Shown here piece after piece: positions 13,301 to 25,749 of a DNA stretch of 64,000 nucleotides. Every line of letters starts with the position of its first letter. Positions within the stretch are counted from its first letter, which is position 1. Position numbers and translations under genes: made by a program. This DNA is from Salticus scenicus (lineage: Eukaryota; Arthropoda; Arachnida; Araneae; Salticidae): the NCBI GenBank assembly GCA_963930645.1, contig OZ005649.1, positions 380,513,887 to 380,577,886 on the forward strand. Direction: 5' to 3'. Under the pieces are notes generated by a model. That model was not told where the DNA came from and did not search any database. It saw nothing but the letters and a program-made list of their open reading frames with translations.

Positions 13301-13890
13301 TTTTTAAATATTGTTACTGCGTGAATTTGTATAAGAAAATATAGAAGAAAGTCTTGTGGTGGCCACAACATACTAGTTTTTCTTAGGTTGTGATGCTGTA
13401 TTAATAAAGTTCAGATACTGGGTGTCAAAAGGTACTTTCTAAAAATACATATGAATATCTGAAAAAAAAAACTCAGACCATGTATCCAGTAGGACTGTCT
13501 GGATTTTCTTCAAATTTCGATACCAAGAACTATGAACTATGTCTATATGAACTATTTCTAAACTTTCAATAATCTGTAAGTAAATGTTTTTATCAACGTT
13601 TAGAAAACTTTGTTTAAACTATCTTTCAACGTTCAAAATATATACGCAAACGAACTTTCAACCCTTGAGAAACCATTTAAATACCGTGTAAACAACGAGA
13701 AATTTGTTCGTTTTTATAGCGTTTCTTCGCAACATTTATTCAACGAAATTGCTAATGGATATCCAATGTTTTATAAACGATTGTGTACTACTTGGGTTAC
13801 AAAATTTATACAGAAATGCTAAAAAATCAACTGCAATTATTTTCAACAATAGTATATTTAAAAGGAACATAAAATGCACAGATCTAATAA
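13301..13890. other. Spacer between family E/D module and family B
   Basis: AT-rich sequence with two overlapping short open frames (70 and 91 codons) in different frames. Neither has a recognised domain, and the second runs into the family B head. Nothing else is supportable. Confidence 0.4.
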
Positions 13891-13892
13891 AT

Positions 13893-15612
13893 TTATTTCC
13901 GAAACGTCATTGGAAGCGTTCCTATGGAGACTCAAAAAGGTTTTGGGTTCCATCTGTGTGCCTGTTTGTTTGTCTGTAGCGCGATAGCGGTCGCTAAAAA
14001 CCCGCTATTGTCTTACAGTTTGGTATACATGTTCAAGAGCCACATGGAATTAGCTGTATAATTTTTTATGTGTATTCCATTTGTAGTTCGTGTACAGGGA
14101 CACAACAGCATTTTTCTTATTGTTATGGGCCTAATGGACAGAATTTGTATGCATCAATTTACCGGCCGCAAAAATCACGCTATTGACTTGCAATTTGGTA
14201 CGCACGTTCATGAGCAACATGTAATTAGCTGTACCGTTTTAGGTGTATATTGTATGTACCGCAAAAACGTCCGCAAAAATCCTCCAACTAACTTGTGAAT
14301 TGGTACACACATTCAGGCTCTGTATAAAAATAGCTGTATAAATTTTTATGTCTATATTGTTTATGGACTGTATACAGGGATATGCCAAAGTTTTTCTTAT
14401 CATTACGGCCTATGGGGTGAATTTCTTTTTGAAAAAAATTAACATTGTTACTCTGCATTCAACAAAATGACATTAGCGTATATTACTGAGATATTTAATT
14501 TGATGTTTTCTGCAGAAAATATGTGCTCTTAGGTTTCCTAATTAATATACAGGACTTTACAAAAGTAATCCGACATTATCATGTAATCATTCAAATTATG
14601 TCGAATTTCGAACATTTAATCTTGAAAAACATAGAATTAGTTGAATATTTTTTATTGATGTATACAATCTTTATGGTTCGTTTACAGAGACACACAAAAG
14701 AATTTCATTATATTATTGCCAAATGACAAATTTGAATTTAGGCGCATTTTAACGCGTCTATGCTACATTCAACATAATGGAATTAACATATATATAAAGA
14801 TGTATAAAAGCATGTTTACTCTAAAAAAAAAAAAGGATATGTATTGACTAAATAATTTATTTACGAGACCGCACAAAAGAATTCGGATGTCATTCTGTAA
14901 TCATCTATTTTAACGTGGTTATACCCCATTAAATATAATGAAATTTTATTAGAATTTTAAAAGCATGTTTTTCTGTTGAAAATTGTGGGCATAGAATTGG
15001 TAATTAGTTTAAAAGTTACGCAAAATATTTTCCGATATGCTATTTTTTTTTTTTTTTTTTTTTTTTTTTTGTATGAAATTTCATAGTTATGAAATTTGGT
15101 ATTTATGAATTTCAGGGAAATAATACAAAACCGACGTTTATTAAGAATACATATTGTTGCCTACTTGGGGTTTCGTAATTTTAAAAGCATGTTTTTCAGT
15201 GGAAATATGTGGGCATGGAATTGGTAATTATATTTTTTAATATTTACTTATATTTAATTTATTATAATTAATAATTACAGTGTTACTCAAAATAATTCCG
15301 ATATGTTATGTAATCATTTTGCATGAAATTTTGTACAAATATTTATGAATTACAGGGAATTAATACAAGACTATCAGTTATTAGGAATACACAAACACAT
15401 ATATATACATATATAGAAAGATAGTTATAGAAAGTGTGATACAGAGGGAGGTCGAGGGGGCGGCAGTTCTCCTCAGAAACTTTTTTGTTTATGTAGAAAG
15501 TCAATCGAATCAATTTGTATATGTTATCTAATAAAGAATAAATAAAAATTATCTGTTGAATAATGCATGATGCAAATAGGACGCTGAGGCTCCTGGTCTG
15601 CAGATCTACTAG
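13893..15612 (+). mobile_element. Family B element, complete plus-strand copy
   Basis: It begins near TTATTTCCGAAACG, followed by CTATGGAGACTCAAAAAGG and a short CTGTTTG microsatellite. Then come three degenerate units of about 130-180 bp with CGATAGCGG, CACATGGAATTAGCTGTA and CGTGTACAGGGACACA motifs, further diverged units, a poly(T) tract (15041-15070), and a GC-rich stretch (15440-15475). The tail is GGTCTGCAGATCTACTAG and ends at CTAG with T following (15609-15613). This layout (tandem units, short palindrome just upstream of CTAG|T) resembles non-autonomous Helitrons. No Rep/helicase is encoded. Two minus-strand copies lie at 48.5-53.6 kb. Confidence 0.7.
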
Positions 15613-15664
15613 TGAATAAATATATGATATTTAGTAAATGTTTAACATGCATAAGAAATAAAAT

Positions 15665-15907
15665 GAACTTCAAATATGGGTTGGTTGTGCTGGATTGTGA
15701 GGCCTAAGGATGATTGACTGCACTAAATTCCTTGGGCTGAAGGGAATAGCCCTGCATGAGGGTCTTTCTAAGGAGGTCCTACCGCGTATTTATGCAAATT
15801 TCGTAGAAAACCACGGAAAACTTCAAACGGCTAGGTCGAAGAGTGCGACCTGGGATCGAACCTGGCACCTCACGTCTACCAGCTTTTAATGCAGGACCGC
15901 TCGACCA
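15665..15907 (-). repeat. tRNA-derived SINE (SINE2)
   Basis: On the minus strand the head reads TGGTCGAGCGGTCC, a near-consensus A box, then about 30 bp later GGTTCGATCCC (complement of 15852-15862), a perfect B box. Together they form an internal RNA polymerase III promoter. A unique body with AGACCCTCATGCAGGGC follows. The 66-codon open frame over it, with its GSIPG phrase, is the usual artefact of translating a tRNA-like SINE head. A decayed relative is at 44.31 kb. Confidence 0.75.
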
Positions 15908-15912
15908 TTGTA

Positions 15913-16016
15913 TTTGAAATATGAATATTTTATTTATGTAATGCGAAATATCACATAAATTACTGAATATTTTAAACAAGAATACTTAACTATACTTATA
16001 ATAAAATGACATGATC

Positions 16017-16049
<33 letters not shown>

Positions 16050-18220
16050 AGGACAAAAATATAGATCCAAGTACTTCTCACTGGTAAAAAATGAATTACC
16101 ACCCTGTGTGAACTATTTCCTACGAGTTTATCTTTATTTAAATCTAAATTTATTGCAATTCGTATTCAAAAATTTGATTGAATTTCTTGTATTTCTTAAC
16201 TATACTTTGTCGCTTATCTCTTTGAAGCTCAAAGATCTGAAGAAAATTTATGCGGAAAAGAATATTTTTGGTTACTAATTAAGTTGAATGACAGACGAAT
16301 TATTTGTTTGAACAAGAATATCTGTAGTGATCTATTCATTTTCTTTTTTAAAACGATCAGTTGGTAATGACAATTTCGAAAAAGTACTTATTTTACTTCG
16401 CATATAATATATTGATATATACATGTAAGATTTGATTTCTTTCTAATAATGTACCGATATAATTATTCTTTTAACTTGGAGATGGTTATGCTTAAAAAAA
16501 TTACAATTAAGAGAAAGATAGCTACATTGGCAATTCCTATCGAACATTTTCTAAGCTCATTTATGGAATTATTAGTATTATCTGAAAAATATATTTTATA
16601 TTCGATACAGGAAAAAACACAAAAATATGTAAAGTCAATCTGGGATCATATAAATATCATAATTCATTTTGCCTTAAAATATTCTTGTGTATTGTTATTT
16701 ATAATTGTTAAAATACAATATAATATTTTTTTTTCAGTGAAAAAAGAAAGACAAAAACAATTGGTTTATACAAAATCCTTTTAAGTATTTTTAAATTTTA
16801 ATAATGGTATCTCATCCTATAACAAAATAAAAAAAAAATATATATATTCTTCTTATATTTCCAAAGCTTATATATGACTAAAACTGCTTCGTTTTCCAGA
16901 AACATTACCTAAACGTAAGATAGAAAAACAATTATTATAGATAGATTTTTTCAAATTTTCCAACACTATGAAATAATTCTGTTCAATTTTAAATTATCTT
17001 AAACTTCTACGCAAGGACGACCTTTTTTCTGTATTGTTATTCATTAAATTTTTAATTCATGTGACTTAATACATGAAAAAACATTTAAATGTTTTATTGA
17101 TATTTAAAGGTATTTTGGGGGCATTAAATGTGTATGGTAAAAATTTTAAATTCGTTATAAAATATGTATATATATATATATATTTCAAGTTTAGTTTTTG
17201 CAATAGGTTTCCTTCTTCAAAAGACACCCTTTTGATAGCAACAAAGCATGTTTAAAATCTCAGAAAGTGGCTTTGAAACTACTCTCAAAAACTGACTCCT
17301 TCATTTTCTCAATAAGTGAGCAGATAGTTTGAAAACTGCATGTAATTTCAAAGTAGATCCTTTGAAAAAGATTCTGTAAACTATGGAGAATAAATAATGC
17401 ATTATATATAATACATAAATATAACTTTATTACTTATAGTATATGCCTCTTATTTTCCAAATATATACCTTCAAAATCGTAAAATGGTGTGCTTTTTCTA
17501 TAAACTATATCAACATTTCGAAAATATATAAAAATATTAAATGTTCAGTCAGAAAATATATGGATATCTTGAATTCATTGGTTATAAAAGAAATGACATA
17601 AAAATATTTACATTTAATAAGTGACGTAATGTAACATATACAGAAAAATAATAGTTGATGAAAAAATGTAGGTTTAAATTCATTTATTTAAATATAATAA
17701 TATGAAACATTTGATGTTATGAAAACTTATTGTGTATATCTTCATAAAAAGCATTTTTTAAGAATTACATATATAATTTAACCAGTTTTATAACCACAGA
17801 TATTTTATGCTTTTCAAAAGAGGTATTCTTAACGCTTGCAGCAGACAAAAAGACTTTCAAGAAATACAGAGAAATATTTCGTAACAGTAACATTTATGTT
17901 ATCAAAATGAAGTAAAAAGCGAATGAAAATCATTATAAAGGCATATTGTTTTGAAATACTTGACGAAATGAACTGGAAAATTGAAATATCAAATTTTGAA
18001 TAATAAATCTTTTGAAAAATACATAAAGTACTGTCTTTAAATGGTCATGAATAAAAACTTTTTCATTAAATATCATTATTCCGTTATTTATCTTATGGTC
18101 ACTGTCTTGACTTTTTAAAACTGATTTTATTTTTTCTCCATTTTCTCCTTTGGTTCAGGATTTTTATGAACCTTTTTGAGTTTTTAAAAACTCCGAAAAA
18201 TTTCTATTTAGTCAATTTAA
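15913..18220. other. AT-rich DNA without recognisable genes
   Basis: Contains poly(T) at about 16020-16048 and small (TA)n runs. The 111-codon open frame at 16449-16784 is AT-rich, has no recognised domain, and is best treated as chance. Confidence 0.5.
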
Positions 18221-18697
18221 GGGTCACTCCCCGTCTTCACTCACCGCCGCCAGAAGCCGAAGCTAATGTTATTGTATGGAAAATTTTTCTTTACAAATAA
18301 CTTATCAACTAATACATATTTTTAAGTTATGTTTTCACATCCTGAAAATGCCCAGCTGTTAAACTGACGGACCTTTTTTAAAAAAAATATTTTTTTAATT
18401 TTTTTTTAACTTTTTATATTTTATTTTGAAGCTGCAAAATACGAATTTTCAGTATGGGAAATTTTTTCATTTTGCAATTTTGCAATGTCAGAATAAAATA
18501 TTAAGAATTAAAAAAATACATTTTTTAAAAAGGTCCGGCAATTTAACAGTTGAGATTTTTTTTTTTTTTTTTTATGTGAAAACAGAATTTAAAAATATAT
18601 ATTAGTTAATAAGTTATCTGTAAAGAAAATTTCCCCATAGAATAACATTGGCTCGGGCTTCCGGCGACGGTAAGTGAAGAGGGCCGCTCAGGGACTG
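18221..18697. mobile_element. Foldback element, about 480 bp, GC-rich ends
   Basis: The left arm CTTCACTCACCGCCGCCAG...GCTAATGTTATT is repeated in complement at the right end (AATAACATTGG...TAAGTGAAG). The match continues inward through AACTTATCAACTAATA, TTTTCACAT and GGACCTTTTT over roughly 180 bp per arm. The centre lies near 18459. There is no coding sequence, and no clear target duplication could be fixed. It is probably a foldback or MITE-type DNA transposon. Confidence 0.75.
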
Positions 18698-18945
18698 GTT
18701 TTTATGTTATTTTATAGTGATACCTACATCGAATTTGTGCATTAGCTTTCTTATATTGAACACTATGTCTCTTTTTTTTTTTTTTTTTTTTTTTTTTCTT
18801 CATAAAGGATCGTTCTCCATATTAGGAACCGATAATTCGTTGAGTGCATACACAATTTGCGTTTTTTATTACAAAGTTTTTATTATTATCTATTATAAAT
18901 TAGAATTTGCGAGGCAATTGCAGTATATTTATTTTTATATACTAG

Positions 18946-18984
<39 letters not shown>

Positions 18985-19962
18985 TTTTTTTTTTTTCCAT
19001 GTTACATAATTAAAAGTAGAAAAAAATTCACATGTTAGTTTTAAAATTGTTGTTACATAATTTTTAATAACTTATTAAAAATCTTAGTTTTCGTTGATTT
19101 TTATTTGTTTGTTCTTTAATTCCTCAGAGAAAAAAAATAATAAATAAACATGTAATAAAATTGAATGAGATAAGCTTTGATTTTATTAAAATAATATGTT
19201 GAAATGTTGCATTTATAAGAGTAATTTTACACTAAATGAAAATATTAAATATTTATTTATATATATTTGATATGTATGTATTAAATATATTTCTTTGAAA
19301 ATATTTCAAACAGAAAATGAACAGAATTTTGTCAAATAAGTATGGAATGTAAGTTTATTTAAAAACTATTTATTTATTAACTATAAAGTTATCATGTTAT
19401 TACTGAAGTTATTACGCATACATTTAATTTAAAAATTTGGTATTTTTAAATGCATTCATTTATCTCTTGTAAACTTGAAAGATATGTTAATTTATTCGCA
19501 TTACCATTTCCCTTCATGCTTTCAAAATTGCTTTCTAAGCATCGCATTTTTTTTTCTAATCTTCCCTTTGAATGTGAAAGTATGAACACGATAAATTTTA
19601 ACTGCTTGATAATTCAAAGCCTCTTTTATTTATAATTCAAGTGCCCTTTACGAGAAATATTTTACTTATTTTACTGTCAAAAAGTTATAAGTTTTGATTC
19701 TTGATTTATCTTCTTTAAAATTTTCTACATATAACATATTGTTTTTATTTTTATTAAATAAGAAAATTTTTAAATATGTTTAATAAAGTAAAAAATAAAA
19801 ACATATTTGCTTTTAGATTGATTGAAAATAATTGATTCTGCAATAATAGTTACAGTTTTTTATTTAATACATGGCCGGTCAAAAAAAAAAAAATAAATCT
19901 TAACACTTATGCGGCAAATAAAAACTTTACATATCAGTTGCCGTTCGCGCCACTAAAATGAA
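18698..19962. other. AT-rich spacer with simple repeats
   Basis: Holds poly(T) at about 18770-18797 and (CT)n followed by poly(T) at 18953-18996. The open frames over them are translated microsatellite. No gene was recognised. Confidence 0.5.
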
Positions 19963-20734
19963 TCGAACTCCAGTGGTGACACATGGCGTTAGTCGGCCAC
20001 AGACGACCTTTCCCTATCCTATCAATACTCAGTTCGTCTCTTAGACCTTTTACAATCAGATTATACGCTTTTTGCTCCAGCCGGTTAATATTTCGTTTAT
20101 TTGTCAAAAGTTTGAGAACCTACATCGATATTTCCACTCCCCACAGTGGGTCGGAAGAAGTTTAAAATGGAAGAGAAGATCCGTGTCTTCACTTGGCAAG
20201 AGAAAGAAGACTTTGTGATTGATGTAGCTAGAGATCTGGCAAACCATTCTAGATGTAGCCAAATGTAGCCATATGGCAGATGTAGCGAAAGATCCATAAC
20301 CAAACGGCTGCAGATGGTAATAAAATGCAAAGGTGAGATGACAAAATGCTGTCTGTAATGTAACATTCAGAATAAACCACTTGAATGTTAAGGTTTTGAT
20401 TTAATTGTTTACATTTTATTGATCTTGTAATGATTTTCTACACCTGGCTACATCTGTAACGAGCTGACAAATCTCTGGCTACATCTGTCACAGAGTCCCA
20501 TCCTCTAGCAGAGTCAAAGCAGGGTATTTCTCTTTCATTTTAAGTTTAATCCGACGCATTGTGTGTAGTGGGAATATTGATGTAGGTTCTCAAACTTTTA
20601 ACAAATGAACGAAATACTGGCTTGCGGATGCAAAGAGCATACAGTCTTACTCTAAAAGTCCACGAGGCAAACTGAGGGGTTAGGGAAAGGTCGTCTGTGA
20701 TCGACTAACACCACGTGCCATCAATGGGGTTCGA
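19963..20734. mobile_element. Large foldback element, 772 bp
   Basis: The left arm from TCGAAC (19963) is matched in complement to the right end (GTTCGA, 20734). Arm landmarks include CAGACGACCTTTCCCTA, AAAGTTTGAGAACCTACATC, and several GATGTAGC repeats, each present on both sides. The similarity runs nearly to the centre near 20350-20375, giving arms of more than 300 bp with moderate divergence. The middle holds repeated GATGTAGCC. Open frames crossing either arm are broken in the other arm, so no protein is inferred. A transcript would form a long, imperfect double-stranded RNA. Confidence 0.75.
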
Positions 20735-20735
20735 C

Positions 20736-21470
20736 CAGTGCTGCTAGATGGAAACTTTAAAATATCCCTCATTTTCCTAAACAATTTCTCTTTTTGGCAT
20801 AAAATTTCCCTTAGTTACGCAACATATAAAGCTTTGAAGCCATTAAGTATAATTCAATTTCCACTAAATATGGTATTCATGTTGGTATAAGAGTTAAAAT
20901 AAATTGTCCACACGTCCAAGGCTTCTAGCGGTTCCTAATTAAGTACAGCTTTTTTTAGGTAGTAAACTTCTTATTATTCAATAGAGGGAAAAGAAACTGC
21001 AAACGATTACTGAAATTTACAAGTAAAAAAATATGGTATTCAAGTAAGAAGCGACTAAAAGCTCTATCAGATGAACCTAGGCTTGGGTGGAATGCTCTCC
21101 ATAGTTATCTTTCTAAGAAATTCTAGCGAATATTCGCACGTGTTTCTGATAAAATCAGGAAATATCCCCGAAAAACTTGGCCGAATAAAGCTAAATCACT
21201 AAATTTCTTTGGCGTATTTTATTTTATTTTATTTTTTTATTTTTTCACTAAAGATGGAAGAAACTGCACTGATTCACTTTTAAGCTCTCAGCATATAGAG
21301 AAATTGATTCAGATTGTTTGAGTTGAAGAAAAAATTCTAACTAATAATGTTTTAAAACCTCAGAAAGTAAAATTTCCCTTTTCTGGAATAAATTTCCCTT
21401 TTCCCCTCAATATCTTAAAAGACATCAAAATTTCTCTCTTTGAAGGAAATTTCCCTCAATCTGGCAGCAC
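20736..21470. mobile_element. Possible hAT-like remnant with short inverted ends
   Basis: The left end CAGTGCTGCTAGATGGAAA and the right end TTTCCCTCAATCTGGCAGCAC are imperfect inverted repeats. The interior repeats TTTCCCTT/TTTCCCTC near both ends. CAGTG..GC termini recall hAT elements, but no 8-bp target duplication or transposase could be seen. It abuts the 772-bp foldback directly. Confidence 0.3.
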
Positions 21471-21474
21471 AAAT

Positions 21475-22127
21475 TTTTATGGTGGAAACAGCAATTGACA
21501 TGTAAAGTTTTTTTTTTTCTTTTTTCGCTCTCAAGTGTAAAGATATATATATATATATATATATATATTTGCCAGCACTGTATTTATATCTTGAATAATC
21601 AAAAAGCCTTTGTTTTAATTACGCAACAGAAATATGTAATCTCATGTAAACGAAACGCTGGAGGAAAAAAAAATACTTCCAGGAATAAATTCATTTTTCA
21701 TAACCATTTTATTTAATTTATATTCTTTTTCGAGAAAATTTTATTTACAGAAGTAAAAAACCCTATTTTCTTTATTTAATTTTCCTTTTTATTTACTTTG
21801 ACTTACGTGATAAATCAGAAATATTACAAAGACATTTACGTCGAAATAAAACATTCATGATGCTGCTAAACTAGTGAAACTAATGTGATGTGACAATGAT
21901 AAATAAATATCATTTTGTTAAAGAAAAGCAGTGCTGCTATTGAAACACTGTCAGAAAGTAAAATTATCAAAAGGAAAAAAAAAAGGTTCAAGTAGCAAGT
22001 TATAGAGACGAAAACAAACAAAAAAAAAAAAAATAAAATAATAATAATAATAATCGGAAGCAACGAGCAAGATGAAGCTATTTGAGCAATTTCTAAGAAT
22101 CAGATAAGAGACGCGTTGAAGAAATAC

Positions 22128-22158
<31 letters not shown>

Positions 22159-22735
22159 TTATTTATTTATTTATATTTATTTTTTAATTTATTTAATTTT
22201 GTTTTGTTTTGTTTTTATTTATTTATTTATTTTATTTCATTTTATTTATTTATTTTTTGTATATTTTAAATTTTTTTCTGATTGATGTTTATAAATTACT
22301 CACATAACTTTAGCTTATTCTTTTTTATTTCAATTTTTTCTTTCTTTCCATCTATGTTTCTTTTCTTTCCCTTCTTCTTTATAATTCTTGGCATACCTGT
22401 TTTACACTGACTTTCGTTTTTTTTCATTTTTACTTCGTCACACAACTTGGTTTTGTGCGTTGCCGCTTTATTTACAGAACTAGTGCCTAGTCCGCTCGTC
22501 TTACGAAGGCTCGTGTTTTATTTCGACTCGAAACAATTATTACGAGTTTTACGTCATTCAAGGGATTTGTTTTAGAAGTTTATAACTTATTACTTTTTAT
22601 TACGAGTTTGTTGATGCGTTTTTACTATTTAAATAACTCTTTATTTTCTTTCTTTATTTCTAAAACAGAATTTTTCCTCACGTACAAACTTATCTTTCTT
22701 TCCACATATTCATTATGCTATAAATTTATAGCAAT
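21475..22735. other. Low-complexity AT-rich region
   Basis: Contains (TA)n at 21541-21568, an (ATA)n-type run near 22030-22055, (ATT)n near 22130-22160, and TTTA/TTTG-rich sequence to about 22270. No gene is visible. The sequence around 22440-22560 is slightly more complex but unassigned. Confidence 0.55.
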
Positions 22736-22749
22736 CATGAAAACATTTG

Positions 22750-23565
22750 ACTACGAGAATTTGCTGCATCTATAATTTTACAGTCTCCGGAGTCCATTTT
22801 TTGTGTTTTTACGGTGATGTATGGATATGTGAGTGCAGTTTCTGTATACGTAAACACGATAATGTCTAAATACTTTGTTTGATTCAGTTGAAAGTTGTTA
22901 GGTATCTTATAGGTCACCGTTGTATTAACTGTAATGATTTTATGTAGTGTTTGACATGTACTTTTTCTCCTTTTTTTTTATAAGGACACAAAGAAAAATT
23001 CTTCATTCTTATGACCTATGGACTCAAATTATTTGAAATGCTATAGCGTCTAAACACCTCGCTTTATTGAATTAAAAGCTGTTAAGTATGTTATAGGTTA
23101 CCATCGCACTATTTTTGAGAATTTTAGCAAAAGAAAACATATAATTATTTACAGGGACACAAAGAATAAATCTTTATCATTATGAACCAGAGACTCGAAT
23201 TATTTTAAATGCGTTAACGTCTAAAATCTACATTAAATTAAAATATAAATAAATAGGCATGTTAAAGATTATCATTGCAAAAACCGTACATATTTAGATA
23301 AGTGTAGAACTTAGTTTTTTATTTTATTTTATTTTCAAATTGGAATACCAAGCAGAATTTTATGGCTCAAACAATTATGTAAGTTTGCTTTAGTAACTAG
23401 AAGTCGTTTAGAACATAAAAAATAGATTAGAAAAAAGATAAATATATTTGATATTGCAAGCTTACTATTTGCAGTGTTTTACAGGGATCTACAAAAGAAA
23501 GTTCATACATGACTGTCCATTAAACAACATGTAACTTGAGGGGAAATACTCGAACACCTATTAAC
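22750..23565 (+). repeat. Family C units, fragmentary array
   Basis: Several diverged units carry the same landmarks as 59.2-61.2 kb: CTATAGCGTCTAAACACC, GTTATAGGTTACCATCGCA, TTTACAGGGACACAAAGAA and TCATTATGACCTATGGACTC. At least three unit starts are visible, spaced roughly 150-190 bp apart. There is no coding potential. Confidence 0.75.
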
Positions 23566-23755
23566 ATTTTCATTTTTTGTTTGATGTTTTCTTTCATGAA
23601 AATTTATTTAATAGTTAATTTTTAAATATTTAGAAAATCGAATAAAGTCGTTTGAAATATTTTAATCGCAATTCTACGCTTAAATAAAATAGATATTAAT
23701 CCTCTCATCATATAATAGAGAAAATCTGCAGCGTTTTCACTGTACGGTTTCAACA

Positions 23756-24124
23756 ATGTATTTTATTGATATATATATACTTCACCTTGAGAATAATAAT
23801 AAAAGTATGCATTCAAAAATAAACCTTAAGTCTGTCGTATGCGATTTTCATGGAAAAGAAACAAGCTTTAAAATCAATAATTACGTAATTTTGAATTATA
23901 AATATATTACAAAAGAAAAAAAAAACTGCTCAGTGAAAGAACATATCTGTGGTAGTGGCGGTAAAAAAGCTAGAAGAAGAAGAATTAAAAACTGCTATGT
24001 AAATACATTATTTTATTGTATAAAAAAATTATACTATATACCAACTTCCATGCTGATTTATAATGCTATTTCTGGGCCTGTTAAAATGCACATAAATATA
24101 CATGATTTCAAAGTACTCTATTAA
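23756..24124 (+). other. Unassigned 122-codon open frame
   Basis: This is the longest plus-strand frame with an ATG in the window. It starts at ATG 23756 and includes a basic stretch (GKKARRRRIKN). No domain, signal peptide or homologue is recognised, and its composition matches the AT-rich surroundings. One frame this long is only mildly unexpected by chance in 64 kb, so it is listed as an observation and not claimed as a gene. Confidence 0.12.
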
Positions 24125-24187
24125 ATATTCTCTTTAATATCTTAAAGCATAATCATTAATCTTTTTACATATAAAGTAACAAAATCC

Positions 24188-24233
24188 TCTGATATATCAC
24201 TCTGATATATTACTCTGATATATCACTGATGTG
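24188..24233 (+). repeat. Short minisatellite, TCTGATATATCAC units
   Basis: Three consecutive imperfect copies of a unit like TCTGATATATCAC lie just upstream of the Helitron-like element. Each contains a small GATATATC palindrome. Confidence 0.7.
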
Positions 24234-24871
24234 GTCTTAGATAACTGGATTTTACGAACCGGGGCAATGGCATTTTCAAATATTGACAGCTATCTATATA
24301 AATAAAAGAAAAGGTTTGTCTGTCTGTCTATCTGTCTGTCTGTCTGTCTGTCTGTTCTTTTATACGTTCAGCCCCTATTGAACGCAGAAGTACAAAAATT
24401 GACATACGGATGCTCAGGAGCCTTACCGAGGGGCTCCTGAAAACAGAATTTAAAAATTTTAATTAGTTTCGGAGATATTAATTAAAACGTTGACCTGATC
24501 GAAAAATGACCAAAAATCTTTATTGCTTAAAAAAGGCATTCTGTCAGCAGACGATTTTAACGGCTGTCTCCAACGGAAACAAAACATGTGGAAGTCATTA
24601 ATGTCACATGATCTTGAACTGGGGTTAAAAATTGCAAATTTCAAAGTGCTTCAATTTTTTTTCCGCACACCACACTTAATATACAACCTATTCAGCACAA
24701 AACCAACCTGCAGTTAAAATTTCATCAATTTTCATTAATAAAGAAAGCAATTACATTTTAATTGCAAATTAAATTTTATTCTAATACGTAATCAATCTTT
24801 CAATAGACGATAGGAGTTTCCATAGTAACAAAATACATTTGAAGGAACTAAAAAAATATTTTTTCTTTTTC

Positions 24872-24971
24872 TTTTTACTTCCATTACCCGACTACCGTGA
24901 TATATATAGGTTTTGGGGACCTAAAAAACATTTTTTTTCTTTTTACTTCCATTAACCGACTACCGTAGATA
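24872..24971 (+). repeat. Direct repeat inside the Helitron-like element
   Basis: CTTTTTACTTCCATTACCCG with ACTACCGT occurs twice about 68 bp apart (around 24875 and 24943), separated by a GGTTTTGGGGACC linker. Confidence 0.7.
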
Positions 24972-25206
24972 ATGGAATTAGAGATTTCACGTGATTTACA
25001 TGTCATACATCATTCGAAAGATATTTTAAAGTACTTTTATATTATCGAAAGTGGGATTCGAGATTTCACATGATTTACACGTTTTGAGGTCTTCTGATTC
25101 GGTTATCTTTTGTATCTCAGCAACAAATGAAAATGATTTCATAAGTAATACATCATTTGAAAGCTTTGTTGATTTGGAATTGAACGGTAGATTACAGAAA
25201 TTTCTA

Positions 25207-25223
25207 CCGCCAGATGGCGCTGT
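25207..25223 (+). promoter_or_regulatory. CTCF-like site in repeat unit 1
   Basis: CCGCCAGATGGCGCTGT matches the conserved CTCF core CCASYAGRKGGCRC at every position except the third. The same 17-mer recurs at 25528-25544 and 26012-26028. At 26284-26300 it is CCACCAGATGGCGCTGT, a full match. Binding is inferred from the motif only; the near-palindromic core could instead reflect transposon function. Confidence 0.4.
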
Positions 25224-25527
25224 AATGTTTTAAAATTGCAATATTTTAAATACTAATTATAATTAAATTATTTTTAATACATCATTCGAAAGATATTTTA
25301 AAGCACTTTTATATTATCGAAAGTGGAGCTTTGTTGATTGAGAATACATCATTCGAAAGATATTTTAAAGTACTTTTATATTATCGAAAGTGAAATTCGA
25401 GATTTTACCAAATTTACACGTTTTTAGGTGTTCTGATTAGGTTTTCTTTTGTATCTCAGCTACTAATTAAAATAATTTCATAAGTAATACTGATTTGGAA
25501 TTGAACAGTAGATTACAGAAACTTCTA

Positions 25528-25544
25528 CCGCCAGATGGCGCTGT
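25528..25544 (+). promoter_or_regulatory. CTCF-like site in repeat unit 2
   Basis: Identical 17-mer to that at 25207. It sits just before the 176-bp insertion that interrupts this unit. Confidence 0.4.
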
Positions 25545-25573
25545 AATATTTTTAAATTTCAATATTTCAAATT

Positions 25574-25749
25574 TTAAAGAGCGAAGAAGGTTTGTAAGCT
25601 CTAAAACGGGGATAAGGCGCTGCAGGCACCACCGAGCAGGACTTAGCTTAAGTAAAAAATTTTAAAGATCATAACATGGTGAGCGAACAGGCTGTTTTCG
25701 ATATTAAAAAAAGAAGAATGTGCCGAAGGCCCATCAGTGTTCTTTCATA
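25574..25749 (+). repeat. 176-bp insertion in the 272-bp array
   Basis: The array is broken by unrelated, GC-richer sequence (AAGCTCTAAAACGGGG, GGCGCTGCAGGCACC, GTGCCGAAGGCCC). On both sides stands the same unit segment, GCGCTGTAATATTTT followed by AAATTTCA.TATTTCAAATT, so about 37 bp is present twice. This looks like an insertion with duplication of the target, or a slippage event that captured foreign sequence. Confidence 0.6.

Noticed and set aside
15779..15979. Open frame with a GSIPG phrase
   Set aside because: GSIPG arises when the B box GGTTCGATCCC region of a tRNA-derived SINE is translated; the locus is SINE2.
16449..16784. 111-codon open frame as a gene
   Set aside because: AT-rich composition throughout, no domain, no splice context; expected by chance at this base composition.
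20736..21470. Firm assignment as a hAT transposon
   Set aside because: The inverted ends are imperfect and no 8-bp target duplication is visible, so only a low-confidence feature was kept.
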